Translations under genes and position numbers: made by a program
Assembly (NCBI RefSeq): GCF_901709675.1
Contig: NC_051095.1
Location: 433,001-497,000, forward strand
DNA from: Syngnathus acus
Lineage: Eukaryota > Chordata > Actinopteri > Syngnathiformes > Syngnathidae
Length of the DNA: 64,000 bases
Direction of reading: 5' to 3'
Part shown: piece after piece, positions 1 through 12,565 of the stretch
Numbering within the stretch: the first letter of the stretch is position 1
Layout: each line of letters starts with the position of its first letter
The notes under the pieces: generated by a model
Databases searched by the model: none
Seen by the model: the letters and a program-made list of their open reading frames with translations, nothing else
Told to the model about the DNA's origin: nothing

Positions 1-1161
1 TCGACGGCTGAAAGAAAGCGCTGAACATCATGGCTGCGTCCCGGGCGGTGGCGCGCCGACGAGCAATACCTACAAATCATCCTCACGAGAAAAAGCGCAT
101 TTGCTTCTTCTGATAGCAAAGCCAGCAATGTTCACTCTTTTGCAAAAGTCAACTATGGGGAGAAAAAAAACCCCCTCCTAAAATGACCTTGCTGGTTTTC
201 CCGAGTCTGTCTGCGACCCCTGGCCGCACCCCTGAAAATCTTCCTTGTCCACGCCCTCAGCAATTTCCGCATGAGCGACCCAGCCTTGGCGCCGCACTGC
301 TTTCATTACGTCCCTCGGCAGCTACGACCTTTACCGGCCCCCAAAAATTCAGTCCCCATTTGTGTGTGGAGACAAACGCAAGGCAACACCGCCGGGACGA
401 CGTCTCACCTGTCAAAACGCAGAATGCAAAAGCTACGCCATGCGGCATGGCATGCCTGTGTACCCCAACAAATGATTCATATATGCCTGCTATATATAAT
501 TATATAGAGAGACATATATACGAAGATGTATTGTGCAGCTTTTTTTTTTATGATGGGGGGACGGATAAAAGATGATCAATTGCATGGAATGCCTGTCTAA
601 AATTGCAAAGAGGCTTTTACTCGATCCGAGCACAGCGGAAGCGGGAGGGCTGTTGCATGGCATGCGAGCTTCGGCTCGGCGCACACTTGAGCGTCATGGC
701 TTGCAAATTGTCGCAAAGGTAGCGGCCCGAGTTGGGCTGCCGGTGTCACGCGCAGAAGGAATCTTTTGAACAAGCGGCGCCTCCGTATAGCACAAGGTTC
801 ATTTGGGCATCCGGAAGAGAAGGCCGAGCATGTGAAAGCAAAAGCAACGTCTCAAGGGGCTCTTTTGGAATTGTAACGTGCACTAATGACGATTGTGTGT
901 GTGTGTGTTTACTACCGCGAGCAATTCTTCAAGGTAGAATGTGGAAAAGGTTCTTCTATATGCAACTTCTCTCAGAGTGTGTCCTCCTGTACCCCGTTGA
1001 CAGCACAGGCAGCGAGCGGCAGGTTCTCACGAGCACAAATATACACCATGTGTGTCTTTTTACTCTGACGATGTCAAGGGGGCTGAGTGAATGTAAAATG
1101 CCGACTTGACGTTTTTTGGGGGGGGGTTCCCTCTCCCTCCTGTTTTTGCTTTACTTTTGGG

Positions 1162-1383
1162 CAGGGGTCTCAAAGTCCAGTCCTCGGGGGGGGGGGGGGG
1201 GGCCGCATTCCTACATGTTTTCCAAGTTTCCCTCGTTAAATACACTTGATTCAACGATCAGGCTCCTGCAGAACGTGAGGATGAACTGATCATTTCAATC
1301 AAGTGTGTTTAACGAGGGAAACTTGGAAAACATGTAGGAATGCGCCCCCCCCCAACCCCGAGGACTGGACTTTGAGACCCCTG
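1162..1383. mobile_element. hAT-type MITE with 8-bp target site duplication
   Basis: The element is a near-palindrome of 222 bp. Its left end begins CAGGGGTCTCAAAGTCCAG and its right end is the inverted counterpart ending in CCCCTG. The arms stay complementary for about 90 bp each, interrupted by a poly-G tract in the left arm and a poly-C tract in the right. The octamer cttttggg flanks it on both sides (1154-1161 and 1384-1391). An 8-bp duplication plus CAGGGG termini is the hallmark of hAT transposons. It has no coding capacity, so it must be a non-autonomous copy. Confidence 0.85.
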
Positions 1384-3771
1384 CTTTTGGGGGATGGCAA
1401 GAAGTGATCCGTAAGAGGTTGTTTGCTGTTTCACTTTGGGCAAGGCGTCATCGAAATCGGTGGCGCCGTGTGCTGGGAGGCGTTTGGCCGCAGTGAGGGA
1501 GACCCCCCCCGGACCGGGCCGACGTAAAAAGGACTCACTCCGGACTCGGGGGCCGAGAAGACTTGGAGCACAAGTTTGACTCCAGGTTTTGATCTTTTTT
1601 TTTTTTTCCCTGCGAGTAATACGGATAAAGTTTGTATTCCGGTCGGTCGATCGGTCGGTCGTCGGCATTGGCGCATGATGCGCAAGCTAGGAGCGCATCA
1701 TGCACCAATGCAACACTGACAAATCCAATGCCAAATGCGACTGCTGCATTTTGATTTCCGAAAAATCCTGCCCATGTGCCATCAAAAGGAGCAATAAAGA
1801 CAAGTAGGCAAACTACAAGATTTCCTCATGAGAATGCTGCCATCATGTTACTTATGGCCCCCCCTCACACTCGAGAGACGAATGATTTCATGTGTTTTTT
1901 TGGGACTTTTATGTCGACATATTGTACAAATGTCAAAAGCAAGCGGCGGGATGGACGGAAAGTGCGACTCCCAACTTTGCAGATTCAATGTTTTGAATGA
2001 CTAAGCTTGTATCAAACATTTTGCTGTAAATAGGGCTCCTTTTTATTCAATCTGATTTGAAAGCTATCCCGGCCGGGCGCTTGCAGCAGTAACGCTTCAT
2101 TTATGTAACGCGCGCGGCAAAACATCAAGTGCTCGGAGAAACTGGCCGTGGGTTTAGGGGCAGGGTGGGGCGGGGCCTCACGTTGTGACATCACCAGGTG
2201 AAGGAAGACCCCAGGGGGTGTTTGGAGAGCAGAAATGCTCCGAGATGGGCGATTGGCGCAAAACACCACTTTGAGCGTGTTTTGCTCCAAGCTCCAACAA
2301 GTTCATTTCGCACGACGGCTCCCTTAAGAACCGCACGTATCGCAACAGCGCAGAAATCAATCAAATATACATATAAAGCCGATCAAGCAAATGGAAGCAG
2401 CCCCAAATCCAAATTTGAAAGTTGCTTTCTACTCATTTGCAGCCCATGGATTGTGATCTCAGGTCAAAGTTCAAGCCTGGCTGTTCAAAAGCAGTGCAGA
2501 GCGCCGCCGCCACCACGTGTTTTGAGGCCAGGCGGCTCTACCGTGATAGAGGACCGCAAGCTGACAAGACGGGGTTGGGATGTGAAAGCCGCCTTTGGGG
2601 GATGGATGGATGGATGGATGGGGCGACTCTGGGGCTGGCCGCTGCATGGCCACCGGAAGAACCTGTGGCCCGCCGATTGGCAGAGGTGACGAATACAGAG
2701 CATCGAATACTTAGCATCAGGGGATGCGAGTGCTGGCTGACATATCAAGCGGTTACAGCAAAAGCTGATTTTTTCTGGTTTTAATATCACTTACCTGGCT
2801 GTCTGTCTGTCATGCTGTACCAGCGCGCTGAGGAAAAAAAAAAAACAATTGCAACTGGTCAATGTAAAGGTGGGATTCCCTGCATTGTGATCAATGTGGC
2901 TGTACATAAATTGCATCAATAATAAAAAAAATGCATTAAGCTTGAACAGATTTGCGGCAAGATAACGTTTTTGTCATTTGAAAATCGACACAATGATATC
3001 ACACGTCTTACGGTTGCCATGGCAGCTGGGGAAGGCTTCAACTGTTGCCAAGTGGAGCCATCTTGCTCCAGATGTAATGGCTGGAGGTGGACGTGAGCAA
3101 CTCACAAGCGCAACAGCCGTCCGTCATTCTGAAGGCTGGATTTGGGGCTGTCTTTGGTGACACCTCTTCTCCAAAAAATACAGAGGCCCGAAGAATGCAG
3201 AGCACACACTGGGCGGGGGAGGAGAGCGCTGTGTCGGTGGTTGGGTCACGTCCACACAAACCGACAGAACAATGAGAGGATAGGCGGCCAGATTCCCACG
3301 ATGAGGCAGCGAGCTCTGCTTAGAGAAAAAGAGAGCTTATTAAAATGATGATAAAAGTACTTTTACAAATGGCAAAAATAAAATGGCACGGGTTTGCGCA
3401 CCTTTAAATGGGAGAAGGTCAACATTTCAAATGGAATATCTTGGGTTTTCAAAAAGCTGCCGTTTGAATGGGGGGGGGGGGTCAGTGTTCTACTCACTGT
3501 ATATGGCGATGCTTGGACCATTCGTCAGAGAACAAAGTATCAAAAGATCAGTAGTAGGGTGAGTAGTTGTGGAATGGGTGTGTTTGTGTGAGGGGCTCCA
3601 ATCAAGACAAAAGGGGCTCCAGCCAAGTGTTCGGGGGGGCGGGGGGAGGTAAAAAAAAAAAAAAAGAAAAGAAAGAAAGACCTGGGCTGGAGGCCGAATT
3701 GTCCTTCTTTTATGAATGAGAACGTGCATGCATAGCACAACAGGCCAAAGTGCAGAACAACAATTATCTAG

Positions 3772-3884
<113 letters not shown>

Positions 3885-4251
3885 ATTTTATCTAATTACA
3901 CTAGAAAACCAGCAAGTTATTAATAGCAGTCATTTAAACGCGACGCCGGTGGAGAGTGGGCGAGAGATTTTTTTTTTTTGTTATCGAGCATGTGCGCCCA
4001 ACACAACCAAGCATTAGTGAACAAAACAGTGCGAACGAAAACCAGAGGAAGAACCGGTGCAATCCAGTGCTGCCCTTGCCCCGGATACGGATGGATGTGA
4101 AAAGCAGCGCCGGCAGCAGCTGCCGGGTTTCCATGGCGATGCGGATGTCGGACAAAAAAACAGCGAGAAGTGGGAAACGGAGCGTGGAAACACACACGCT
4201 CAAACGTAAGAATAGAGAGGGAGAGAGAATGAGATCAAATGCGAGAATGAG

Positions 4252-6733
4252 CTAAGCCGGCATGTGAAGCGCAGACATGGAACCCCAGGACTTGCCACAG
4301 GAGACTGCCACCTTCAGGGGCACCTGGGAAACAAACACATACATTGCATGTGCAATTTAAGTGGAGAGGAGGCCGCATACTCGCGTCGCGCAATGTAGCT
4401 CACTGGGCGCCGCAGAGGCGACGGCATTACTGACTAAGGCGCCACTCGCCGCACGTTCAGCCGCAGCTACGTATAGCCGCCGCAGCTACGTATAGCCGGT
4501 CGCGAGCTGGACCTACTCCAGTCTCCACCTCCGGCAGTTGAATCTCCCCTTTTTCTCGTCCACGTTATGTCCGTTTTGGAGACGGCAAATTCCACACAAA
4601 GTGCCTAGCCAGAGCGAGATCCCAGATCCGAGCCTGTATGCGCTTGCTACTCACGTCAAGATGGACTCCCAGATGGTCAATGTGGCTCAAGGACTCCATG
4701 GTGCCCTCCACCAGAGCTGCACAGAGACACATTTGAAGTGGTCTGAAAGGAAAACGCAACACCTAGATAGAAAATCACAGGTAGTTACCGGAAAAGTCTT
4801 CCACCTGCGGGTCCTTCACTTCGAAGAGGAGCTCATCCTTGAACTGAGCCATCAGCCTGTCGCAGCGGACACGCGCATTCGATTTGTTCCCCTTTGCGTA
4901 ACATTTCCGCGGCTCGGCCGTGGTCATACCTGGCCGACGATCCGTCGGAGGCGGAGAGCATCTCGGACACTCGGATCATTGCCATCTTGCAGAGGTCGGC
5001 GGCGGAACCTGCACGGAACCACCTTGGGTTCAGCTCGTCCGGCGGGAGCGCAACGCGAAGAAGGACCTTTACCGACCTTGCAGCACAAACGCAATGGCCT
5101 TTTTCTCCGTCCGCAAGCGAAGGGCTGACTCTTCCGAAAGGATGTGTCGCACGGGGCGCTGGCGGCCCAAGAGGGAGCGCACGAAACCTGAGCAAAAAGG
5201 ACACGCCAAAGCGCTTCGTCTTGAGTTTTTGGTTTGCCGTCAAAGTCAAAGCATGGTGTTGGACTTTGGGCGGGATTGCACAAAGCGCAGAAAACAGTCG
5301 TCACAGAGGTTCTCTCACACATTCCAAAAATGTGTTTTAGTGTGCTCAAAGTCACCCGGATTGGTTGCGAAGCAGCGGCTGGCTGTATAGGAATGGGAGT
5401 GCACCAGCGCTTCTGCCTCCGTGCACAATGACTACACACTGGCGTTGCTTTCCACCACAACACACATGCGCAGCCGTGCGGCCATTTGGACACCAGCAGA
5501 GCCGTACATTCCAATAGCGGGACAATGGCTACGGCTTGCCACTAAATCCCTGCAGTATCCCTTACTGTGAGGAAAGTCATCCGGGGCACGGAACCTGAAT
5601 GGCCCTTTTCCCATCAAATACGTAGGAAGTGAGCTCACAACCGCTTTGGGCCCACACAAAACCCCTCCGCTGACCCCCTGACAACTGGCACGGTGACCTT
5701 TGCGCCTGTCGTTGGGGCCCAGTGGCGCTTGGGGGGGGGCGCTTTGAGGTCGCTGACGTCGCCTATCCGGGTTGCAATAGGCTGCCCCTGCATATAATCC
5801 ACGCAAGTGCACGTGTGCCGACCAAACGGGATTCCCCACACTCTCACGACCTGAGAATCTCACAAGCGGGGCCGACAATGACTAGGGCTGAAGCATTTCA
5901 ATAAATACATCAACTAATTGTGCTTTCACTCCCCAAATAATATTGATACCATCAATATTTGGACCGCTCCACTTTTAAGACGAAAGGCATTCCCGGTTTT
6001 GGGATCGGTTGCGTCGCGACGATTACGTTGTGCTTTATTGTCCGTGAAAAGCAAACCAAGTGAATGAAATATTCGATGCGGCCCAGCTCGCCAGGGTAAG
6101 ATGGCGTTTGCAGATTCAGCAGGAGAGCCCACTTTTTTATTAATTTTTTAGTCTCGTAGCTCTGGGCGCCCAACATTTTGCCACCGACCGAACACGTTGT
6201 CACACGGGCCACGGCTCGCTTGTTCTTTGGCTGATGTGATGTTTACAAGGGGCGCACGAAAAAAGCAGACCATTCATCAATCCACTGTGCGGCAGATGCA
6301 CGGAGCGCGCGTGCAACGTGCTTCCGCTCGATTTGTAATTAGAAAAAGATTGTTACCACACTTTTGTTAGGGAGCCGTATTTTGCGAGTCAAGCGTCTCG
6401 GCGGGTGTGCTGCGTGTGCAGTTCAAGTCTAACACGCACTAAAGCGTATTGAGCTGCCGCCGCCGCCGCCGTTGATCTTGTTCTGGCCCGACGCGAGCGC
6501 ATTCATTTCCTCCCTCGGCCAAAGCGGGTGCATTCATTTCCTACCCAGGGGCCAAAGCGAGGTCGGCTCCTATCGACCTCGGGGGAGAACGCCCGACGTA
6601 CCTTGTTTGCGGCCCTGCCGGAGAACGCTCAGCGTGAACGCTTTCACTTTTGGGAATTCCAGGAAGAAGCCGTCTTGGAATCGGTGGGCCGCCGACATTG
6701 TCACGCCCATGGTGTTGGCCAGGCAATCGCGCC
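4252..6733 (-). CDS. POLN: POLN C-terminal exons 19-24 (fingers and palm end)
   Basis: These six exons are open and in phase with one another: 6733-6602 (R-F-Q-D-G-F-F-L-E-F-P-K-V-K-A-F), 5187-5077 (G-R-Q-R-P-V-R), 5008-4930 (GSAADLCKMAMI), 4856-4789 (motif C, Q-F-K-D-E-L-L-F-E-V), 4716-4655 and 4323-4252 (V-P-L-K-V ending M-P-A-stop). Motif C keeps Asp-Glu, but the usual His before Asp is Lys. The terminal exon matches the POLN end (VPLKVxxSxGxSWG), so the stop at 4254-4252 is the natural one. Confidence 0.75.
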
Positions 6734-7408
6734 CTGTGGAGGGGCACAGACAGGGATGGGCTGCTGTCAGAAATTGGTGTAGCATCCGTTAAACTCCTCC
6801 AGCATCGTATTCGATATTCTGCATTATGTATGACGATTGGCGCCCGGCTAATCAATCAGAAGGGTGTTATTTGATCGGTTTACTTGTGCTACTCCGGATA
6901 TCCATTTCTCAGATGCTAGCCGTTAGTCATTTGAAGGCATTTTGCATTGTTTGCTAGCATTGAGCTAAGTGGGACTCCACGTGTCCTTTCAATTCTTCTC
7001 CTCGCTTCTGTTTAGCTTGACACTAAAGCAAGTTCCTACTTGCTTGTCCGGATGGTCAGTATTAGCCAAAGTGCCGCCTATTGAGAGGGTTGAAGTTTAC
7101 GGCCGTAACGTCGAGCTTTGTGCTCGGTTGCGTGTGTGCTCGTAGCACAGATCTGCCCGGCCCAATGACGCTTCATCTTTGTATTCCGTCTCCATGGCAA
7201 CGCATCCCTCCACCGGGGGACTGCCCGGTTGAGGCTGAGCGCCGTCTATTATCTTCTCTTTTTTGATGCCTACATTTGCCACCTTCTGAGTTTGGCGATC
7301 TCTTCCGCAGTCAGGACGTACCTCACCTTTTAGCTGAAGCTCAGTCGGGATGAGCTCCAGCTCATTCCTGGCGCGAACGAGTTGAGTGTCGAGGTCGTCG
7401 GTACTAAC

Positions 7409-7486
7409 CTTTCCCATACAAATGGAGGACACGATGCGCTTGGCTTTTTTCCGTGTCCTCTGACGCCCGCCGCGCGCTCGTGCATC
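7409..7486 (-). pseudogene. POLN: POLN exon 18 (motif B), frame-broken
   Basis: This exon should encode R-x3-K-x3-Y-S-x-V-Y-G. Entering in phase 2, the first frame gives W-M-H-E-R-A-A-G. A second frame gives R-K-K-A-K-R-I-V-S-S-I, and a third gives Y-G-K-G, which joins exon 19 (R-D-C-L-A-N-T-M-G-V). The exon is 78 nt where about 80 would keep frame, which fits two single-base losses. The motif B Tyr is also Ser in the middle frame. Splice sites are intact. Confidence 0.6.
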
Positions 7487-7917
7487 CTGAATAAAAGACA
7501 AGGTGAAGATGCCTATGAATGACAGCACATCAGGAATCAAATGTTAACGTACTCAAGCGATACGTATATGGTTATCTCCTTCTGACGAAGGAACGCGTCG
7601 ATAATGGAAAGTTATCAGGACAGACAGAGAGGTCGGAGCGTCCGACAGGGCGGGCAAATAAAAAGACCGCAGAACGTTGTCAGGCTTCAAGGCCGGAGTG
7701 ACCTCAGAAACGAGGACGAGCAGCCCGACTGGAGCCGGTCACAGCTGGAAACGCTCAAAGTAGATTTTGCAAAATCCCGCACAGTACAAAGAACCAAATT
7801 GATGGGGAATTCAATTGGCAGATGAGCCATTCGAAAAAGGCTGCTGCTGAGCAGGCTGCGCAAAAACCTTTGAAATGACACACTTCAGACCTTTTTTCTC
7901 GTGTGTGTCCGACCCAC

Positions 7918-8542
7918 CATTCAGAGGCTAAAAGAGCATATGCGTCGGCCTCGGCGTCACTAAAAAGGTGGACGAGCTTGCGGTCGCCGGAGAAGTGAGC
8001 CAGGAGTCGCAGCTCCAGCTGGCAGAAGCCTGAAAAGAACACGAGCACATGTTCATTTCAGCCGAATGGATGTATGTTCAAAATGAGAGGGTAACGCTAC
8101 TTTGCGGATTTTCATCTATCGCGGGTGCTCCTGGAGCCAATTATCCGCCATAAACTAGGGATTACTGTACTTCGAGTACGATGATGATTATTGTTGCTTG
8201 GCTTTTGTGGGCGGCGGCGCACGGTCTTTTGTCAGTAAAATGCTCACAATACTAAATACATACAGTGAATCAAGTGCTCGGTGAAGGAACGAGCCGTGGC
8301 GGACGGCCATTTTGCGGCCAAAGGACGAGCACGTCGGACCGGTCCCGTGCAGAAGTGGGATTCCCTCCCTCCCTCCCTTCCCTTGGACAATGTGGTCGTC
8401 GGGCGCTCACAAAATGAGTGCGACCCTCACACGCCGGCCGATGTATGTTGGATCGGTACGTCACCTGCGGCGACAAAAGTCCAGCCTTCCTCCGAGACGT
8501 ACACGGCACGAGGATCAACACTGGTCACAGCCGGGTCGCTTC
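7918..8542 (-). CDS. POLN: POLN exons 16-17 carrying motif A (Asp replaced by Gly)
   Basis: Exon 16 (8542-8465) ends G-W-T-F-V-A-A plus a single G. Exon 17 (8029-7918) starts with GC and then F-C-Q-L-E-L-R-L-L-A-H-F-S-G-D. The junction codon is therefore GGC (Gly), where POLN and all active family A polymerases have Asp (D-F/Y-S-Q-I/V-E-L-R). One A-to-G transition (GAC to GGC) explains it. Entry and exit phases agree with exons 15 and 17, and no alternative splice site restores Asp. Confidence 0.75.
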
Positions 8543-10077
8543 CTGCGCAGAACAAAGTCACAGTCGGAAAGTGAAGTGCGTTCAAGTCTCATTTTCAGCA
8601 GTCTGTATTTGAATCGGCTCGGGTCCAGCAAACAATTTTGCTCCTTCTCAACCGGGTTTGAACTAGCGGTAGCGGCGATTGAATCAAACGGTCAGCGTTC
8701 ACATCAATTGTTTTCACCCGCAGCGGACGTCGCCTCCGCATCCTACACCGGCCTCGACGCCGCTACGACAGCAAAACGAGTCCAGAGCGGGGCGTGAGGA
8801 AAGGGTTTGGCAAGGAGCAGGATTTGATGACAAGCAGCTTTGGCCGAGGTGCTGACGTTAGCAACGGCCGCACGTAGAGAAAAAGGGACCAGCGCGGGCG
8901 GCCCTGCAATGCGGCGGCCGCCGCCGTGTCGACAGATGTAGGGAACGCTTTGTGAACAGGTCAGTCCACTGTTGGCAAAATCACTGCGCAGCGTCACTCG
9001 CCTTGGCTGCCATTTTAGGATGGAGTCAGTGCGGTGGAGTAACATTTCAGAAACATCCATGGATAATTGTCAGCCGGCGCCAGTGTGCTCCTTACCTTGG
9101 CCGCGTGGCATCAGGGCGATCTTAAGCGGCTCTCTCGGAACGGCGTCAAAGTTCTAGATGGGTACAAACAAAACGGTGAGTATGCAACAAAAGCAAAGCA
9201 GACTTGTCTCTAATACGCCGTGTGATTGGGGTTGAATTGGGGATTTCAAAATGAAGCCAATTGACACGCTGGTCATATTCAAAGGATGGCTCGGGGCAAG
9301 GAAACGGCACAAGCGCCACTGGATGATTGCGACGCCTCTTGAAACAGCAGCAAAGGCGCGCTAATCATCGGCCTGGACACCGTGTGGTCACGTATTGACA
9401 AGGGTAGCTATTTTGCTGCCAAGGGAGCAGAAGAGAAAAGCAACGGGTCACGCCGCACGCGCGCCGAGCGGAACTCGGGCTGCAAATCCGAACCAATCAT
9501 GATCTCCCCGCGCCTAGCGTTTGCGCACTAAAGAGATCATCCGGGGGAAAAGGCCCAAGGAAGAAATTCTCGGCTTCCACACCTCATTATTATTCAGCAG
9601 ACATAGGGAGGGAGGGAGTGACCGAGGCAGGGTCGGTGAAAAAGGACGCAGAGGCGGGGCGTGGGCAACAAAGTGCAAATGTGCGACACGACAAATGGCT
9701 GCTCACACAGAGGCGTCAAAGAGACACAAACGGAAAGCTGACTGCGAGGACCTCGTTGAACAGACGCAACGCAGCTCAAGTGGTGTCGGGCCATTTGGTC
9801 CCATTGACTCGTCGTGGAGCGTATGCTCAGGGGGGAAAAAACAAAACAAACAAAAAAAAACACACGTGCTCACACACATTGGTATTTGCTTCACGTGGCG
9901 ATTACAAAAGTAAACTCCGCACTGGCAGTAAGAGAGGTGCTGAGCTCGCAACTGGAACGTTGCGGCCACTATGACTCAGTAGCGGGTACCTACTGCGGAT
10001 GGAAAAACGAATCAAGCAGGGGAGGGCGGAAGCTCGGGGGTTAGGTTTGTAAAGATCATTCTTTTTTGTGTTGTTTA

Positions 10078-10198
10078 CTCGTTTGTATATAAGTCTTGTC
10101 ACCGTGGGATAGTGGGAACGTCATTTCGATCTCTTTGTGTGTCTTGGCATGTGAAGAAATTGACAATAAAGCAGACTTTGACTTGAAAAGACTGAACA
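10078..10198 (+). mobile_element. 3' tail of a short retroposon, copy 1
   Basis: This stretch in POLN intron 14 contains gtcaccgtgggatagtggga, then a gacaataaagcag block and a short (actttg)-like tail. The same roughly 90-bp segment recurs at 23440-23556 with few differences, so it is a dispersed family. The terminal short repeat suggests target-primed insertion (LINE or SINE 3' end). The family was not identified. Confidence 0.6.
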
Positions 10199-12393
10199 CT
10201 ACTTGGTATGGTCGCGCTCAATTGCTGTGGTATTATTCTCGTCGTTTCAATACTGCCCATTTATTCGGGCAGCGAGAAACAAAAGAAATGAGATCATCAT
10301 CAAAACTGCCCTGCCGAATCCGATGATTCCCGTTTTTTGGATTGCGTCAGCGATGCAAGTCTCCCCCCCCCTGCTCGCATCAAGTGTTTGATGAGGAAAA
10401 AAGACCATATCCACGTTTCATGGGCAAAGCGCCGGCGTAGCGGATACGTAGCGACGCTTTCTGCACCTACTGGGTTTGCTGAGAAGAGTCTGCCGGTGAC
10501 GACGCTGGTCTGCGACCATTTTGCGGAGAAGTGGCCCTGTGGAGTTTTGCAGAGTGAGCTGGAAGGGACGGGCTTTGTTTACGCCGGCAATCAAAGAAAG
10601 CCACTCACCTTAGTCAGCATGTGCACGTACGCATCGTCGACAAAGCTGGATTTGGCTCGTTTCACCTGGAGGACACAATGCGGACGTTTTTTTACGGTAA
10701 GAGGGGGAAAATGTTCTGACACGCTCATGACCCACCTCTCTGTACTCCTGAATAATCTTCGGTAGCGGATGCACGTCTTGGTACATCTGCAACTGCAGCA
10801 AAGACAGGGGAGGGGGGTCATCTTCCATTTTGCGAACTTTTTTTCCCGCCGTTTACAAACGCAGAGTTGGGCTCTACTGTTTTAGCTGATGCCGTCTCCT
10901 TCTTGCATCGGGGACTCTTCTTCTTCTTCTTTAGGTGCTCTTGTAGACGCAGTTTCTTGAAAAGAACCTGTCAAATTGAGAAAGAACATCAAAACAACGG
11001 CTGCTACCAATATTCATTTGGCCTAATAAAATTCAGATCACTGATGATGAGTATAAAAAAACACAAACAAATCAAATTGCATTTTTGGGTGTCAGGCACA
11101 ACGCTGTTTTGCAACACTTTACACACGTTTGAAAGTATTGTTTCGCTTTAAAACTAAGGGGGGGGGGGAGAAATCGATAGATTTTTTTTTCTTTCTCCAT
11201 TTGTCTTATGTGTAAATGTACTATACTTAAATCATATTGGGTTGGTTATCCAGTCATGCCCCAACCAACAGTCAAAAAGCCGGTGCAGAGCACATATGGA
11301 GTTACTGACGTGACGGATCTGGATGGGGCTGGTCATGAGGAAATCTTGTCCTGCGGCTACATTTGCGTCCTTCTCCAAATGGTTCATCTTCCTCTGCCGG
11401 AGACAGCAATGTGAAAGAAAACCAAATTTACGAGTGACAACCGCGCACCACCGGGCCTCGAACCCAAGTGGAGCATAGGCCAAACAAAATGGCCGGCTGA
11501 ATTCCCCCCATGGGTCCTTGAGTTTTTTATGACAAAAAGAGCTTTTGTGTTGTGTTGGAGACATTTCAGACTTGAGCCCCAAATGGAAAACGTGTCTTTC
11601 CTTCATATTTAATAGCGCAAATGCATTCAACACATGGCCACCCAAATACAAGCAGCCTCAGCGGCACGAGCGTCGACCTTGACCGCTCGGCCGCAAACAA
11701 CACGCGGAGACTTGCGCAAACACACACACACGACTCAGCAATTTGGCCGAAGCGTACAGCTCATGCTCCTTCTCGACGCGTGCTTGGAATTGTCACCCTG
11801 TTTGCAAAAAATAAACAAGAAAAGGACACGAGGCGGACGATGGCCGGCCGCGGAAAAGACTTTTGGCCGCTTACCTTGAGCAGGTCTGACAGATGCATCA
11901 AAGCGTCTGTGTCCATCTGGATGCGCTGGCTCTCCATGGCTGAAACAGTACAAGCAGCTTTCACAACTGTGGGATCATTGGAGAGCCAGCCCAATAACAA
12001 GCAGTTTCTCTTCATTGCTCCCCAGAAATTAACATTGACTTTTGTATGGAAACTGATGTCGAGTAATTGTCGCAACGGTGTTTCAAAAGTAATATGGAGA
12101 AAATGTGTGGATCTTTCCATCCGTTCAGATGACGTATAGCCGCCGATAACCTTTCTGCCTGTCATTTGTTTTGTCTTTGAGCTTGAAGCGTGCCCTACGT
12201 CATTTTGTCAAAGAACAGGAGATTCCCGTATCTTGCGCGTCTGTGGAAGAAAACAAATGACGCCCACGCCGGACGAGCGAGGCGTGGGGGGTGCAATTAA
12301 ACAGGCGTTGCGTGTCCAGGCTGTCCGCCATTCATATTAGCGGCAATTTGGTTGCGTCGTGGAGCCCCAAAGGACGTGAATGAGTCCAATCAC

Positions 12394-12458
12394 CTGCTAG
12401 AAATCGGAATGCATTTTCAGCTCAACGTCCGAGGAGATGCCTCCAAAGGCTTTGGGGA
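12394..12458 (-). pseudogene. POLN: POLN exon 8, frame-broken
   Basis: Neighbours require an exon that starts in phase 0 and ends after one base of a codon (length 1 mod 3), but the exon bounded by cttccag and gtgattgg is 65 nt (2 mod 3). Pieces of the conserved segment before V/A-M-E-S appear in three frames: L-W-R-H-L-L, then D-V-E-L-K-M, then I-P-I, then L-A. The entry frame meets TGA after 13 codons. The splice sites look normal. This pattern suggests several single-base indels. Confidence 0.6.
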
Positions 12459-12529
12459 CTGGAAGCACAGGTGAGCAAAGCCGCATGATCATTGCGAACC
12501 AGGCGTCCAAGTGTAGAGAGAGGAGGAAA

Positions 12530-12530
12530 G

Positions 12531-12563
<33 letters not shown>
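12530..12563. repeat. (GA)n microsatellite
   Basis: A run of GA units in POLN intron 7, beginning only about 10 bases past the exon 7 donor at 12572. It makes the intron polypurine on the plus strand. Confidence 0.9.

Positions 12564-12565
<2 letters not shown>

Noticed and set aside
7327-7367. Possible extra POLN exon between exons 18 and 19
   Set aside because: It starts GAA-TGA and its length does not fit the phases. Exon 19 already supplies the residues that follow motif B.
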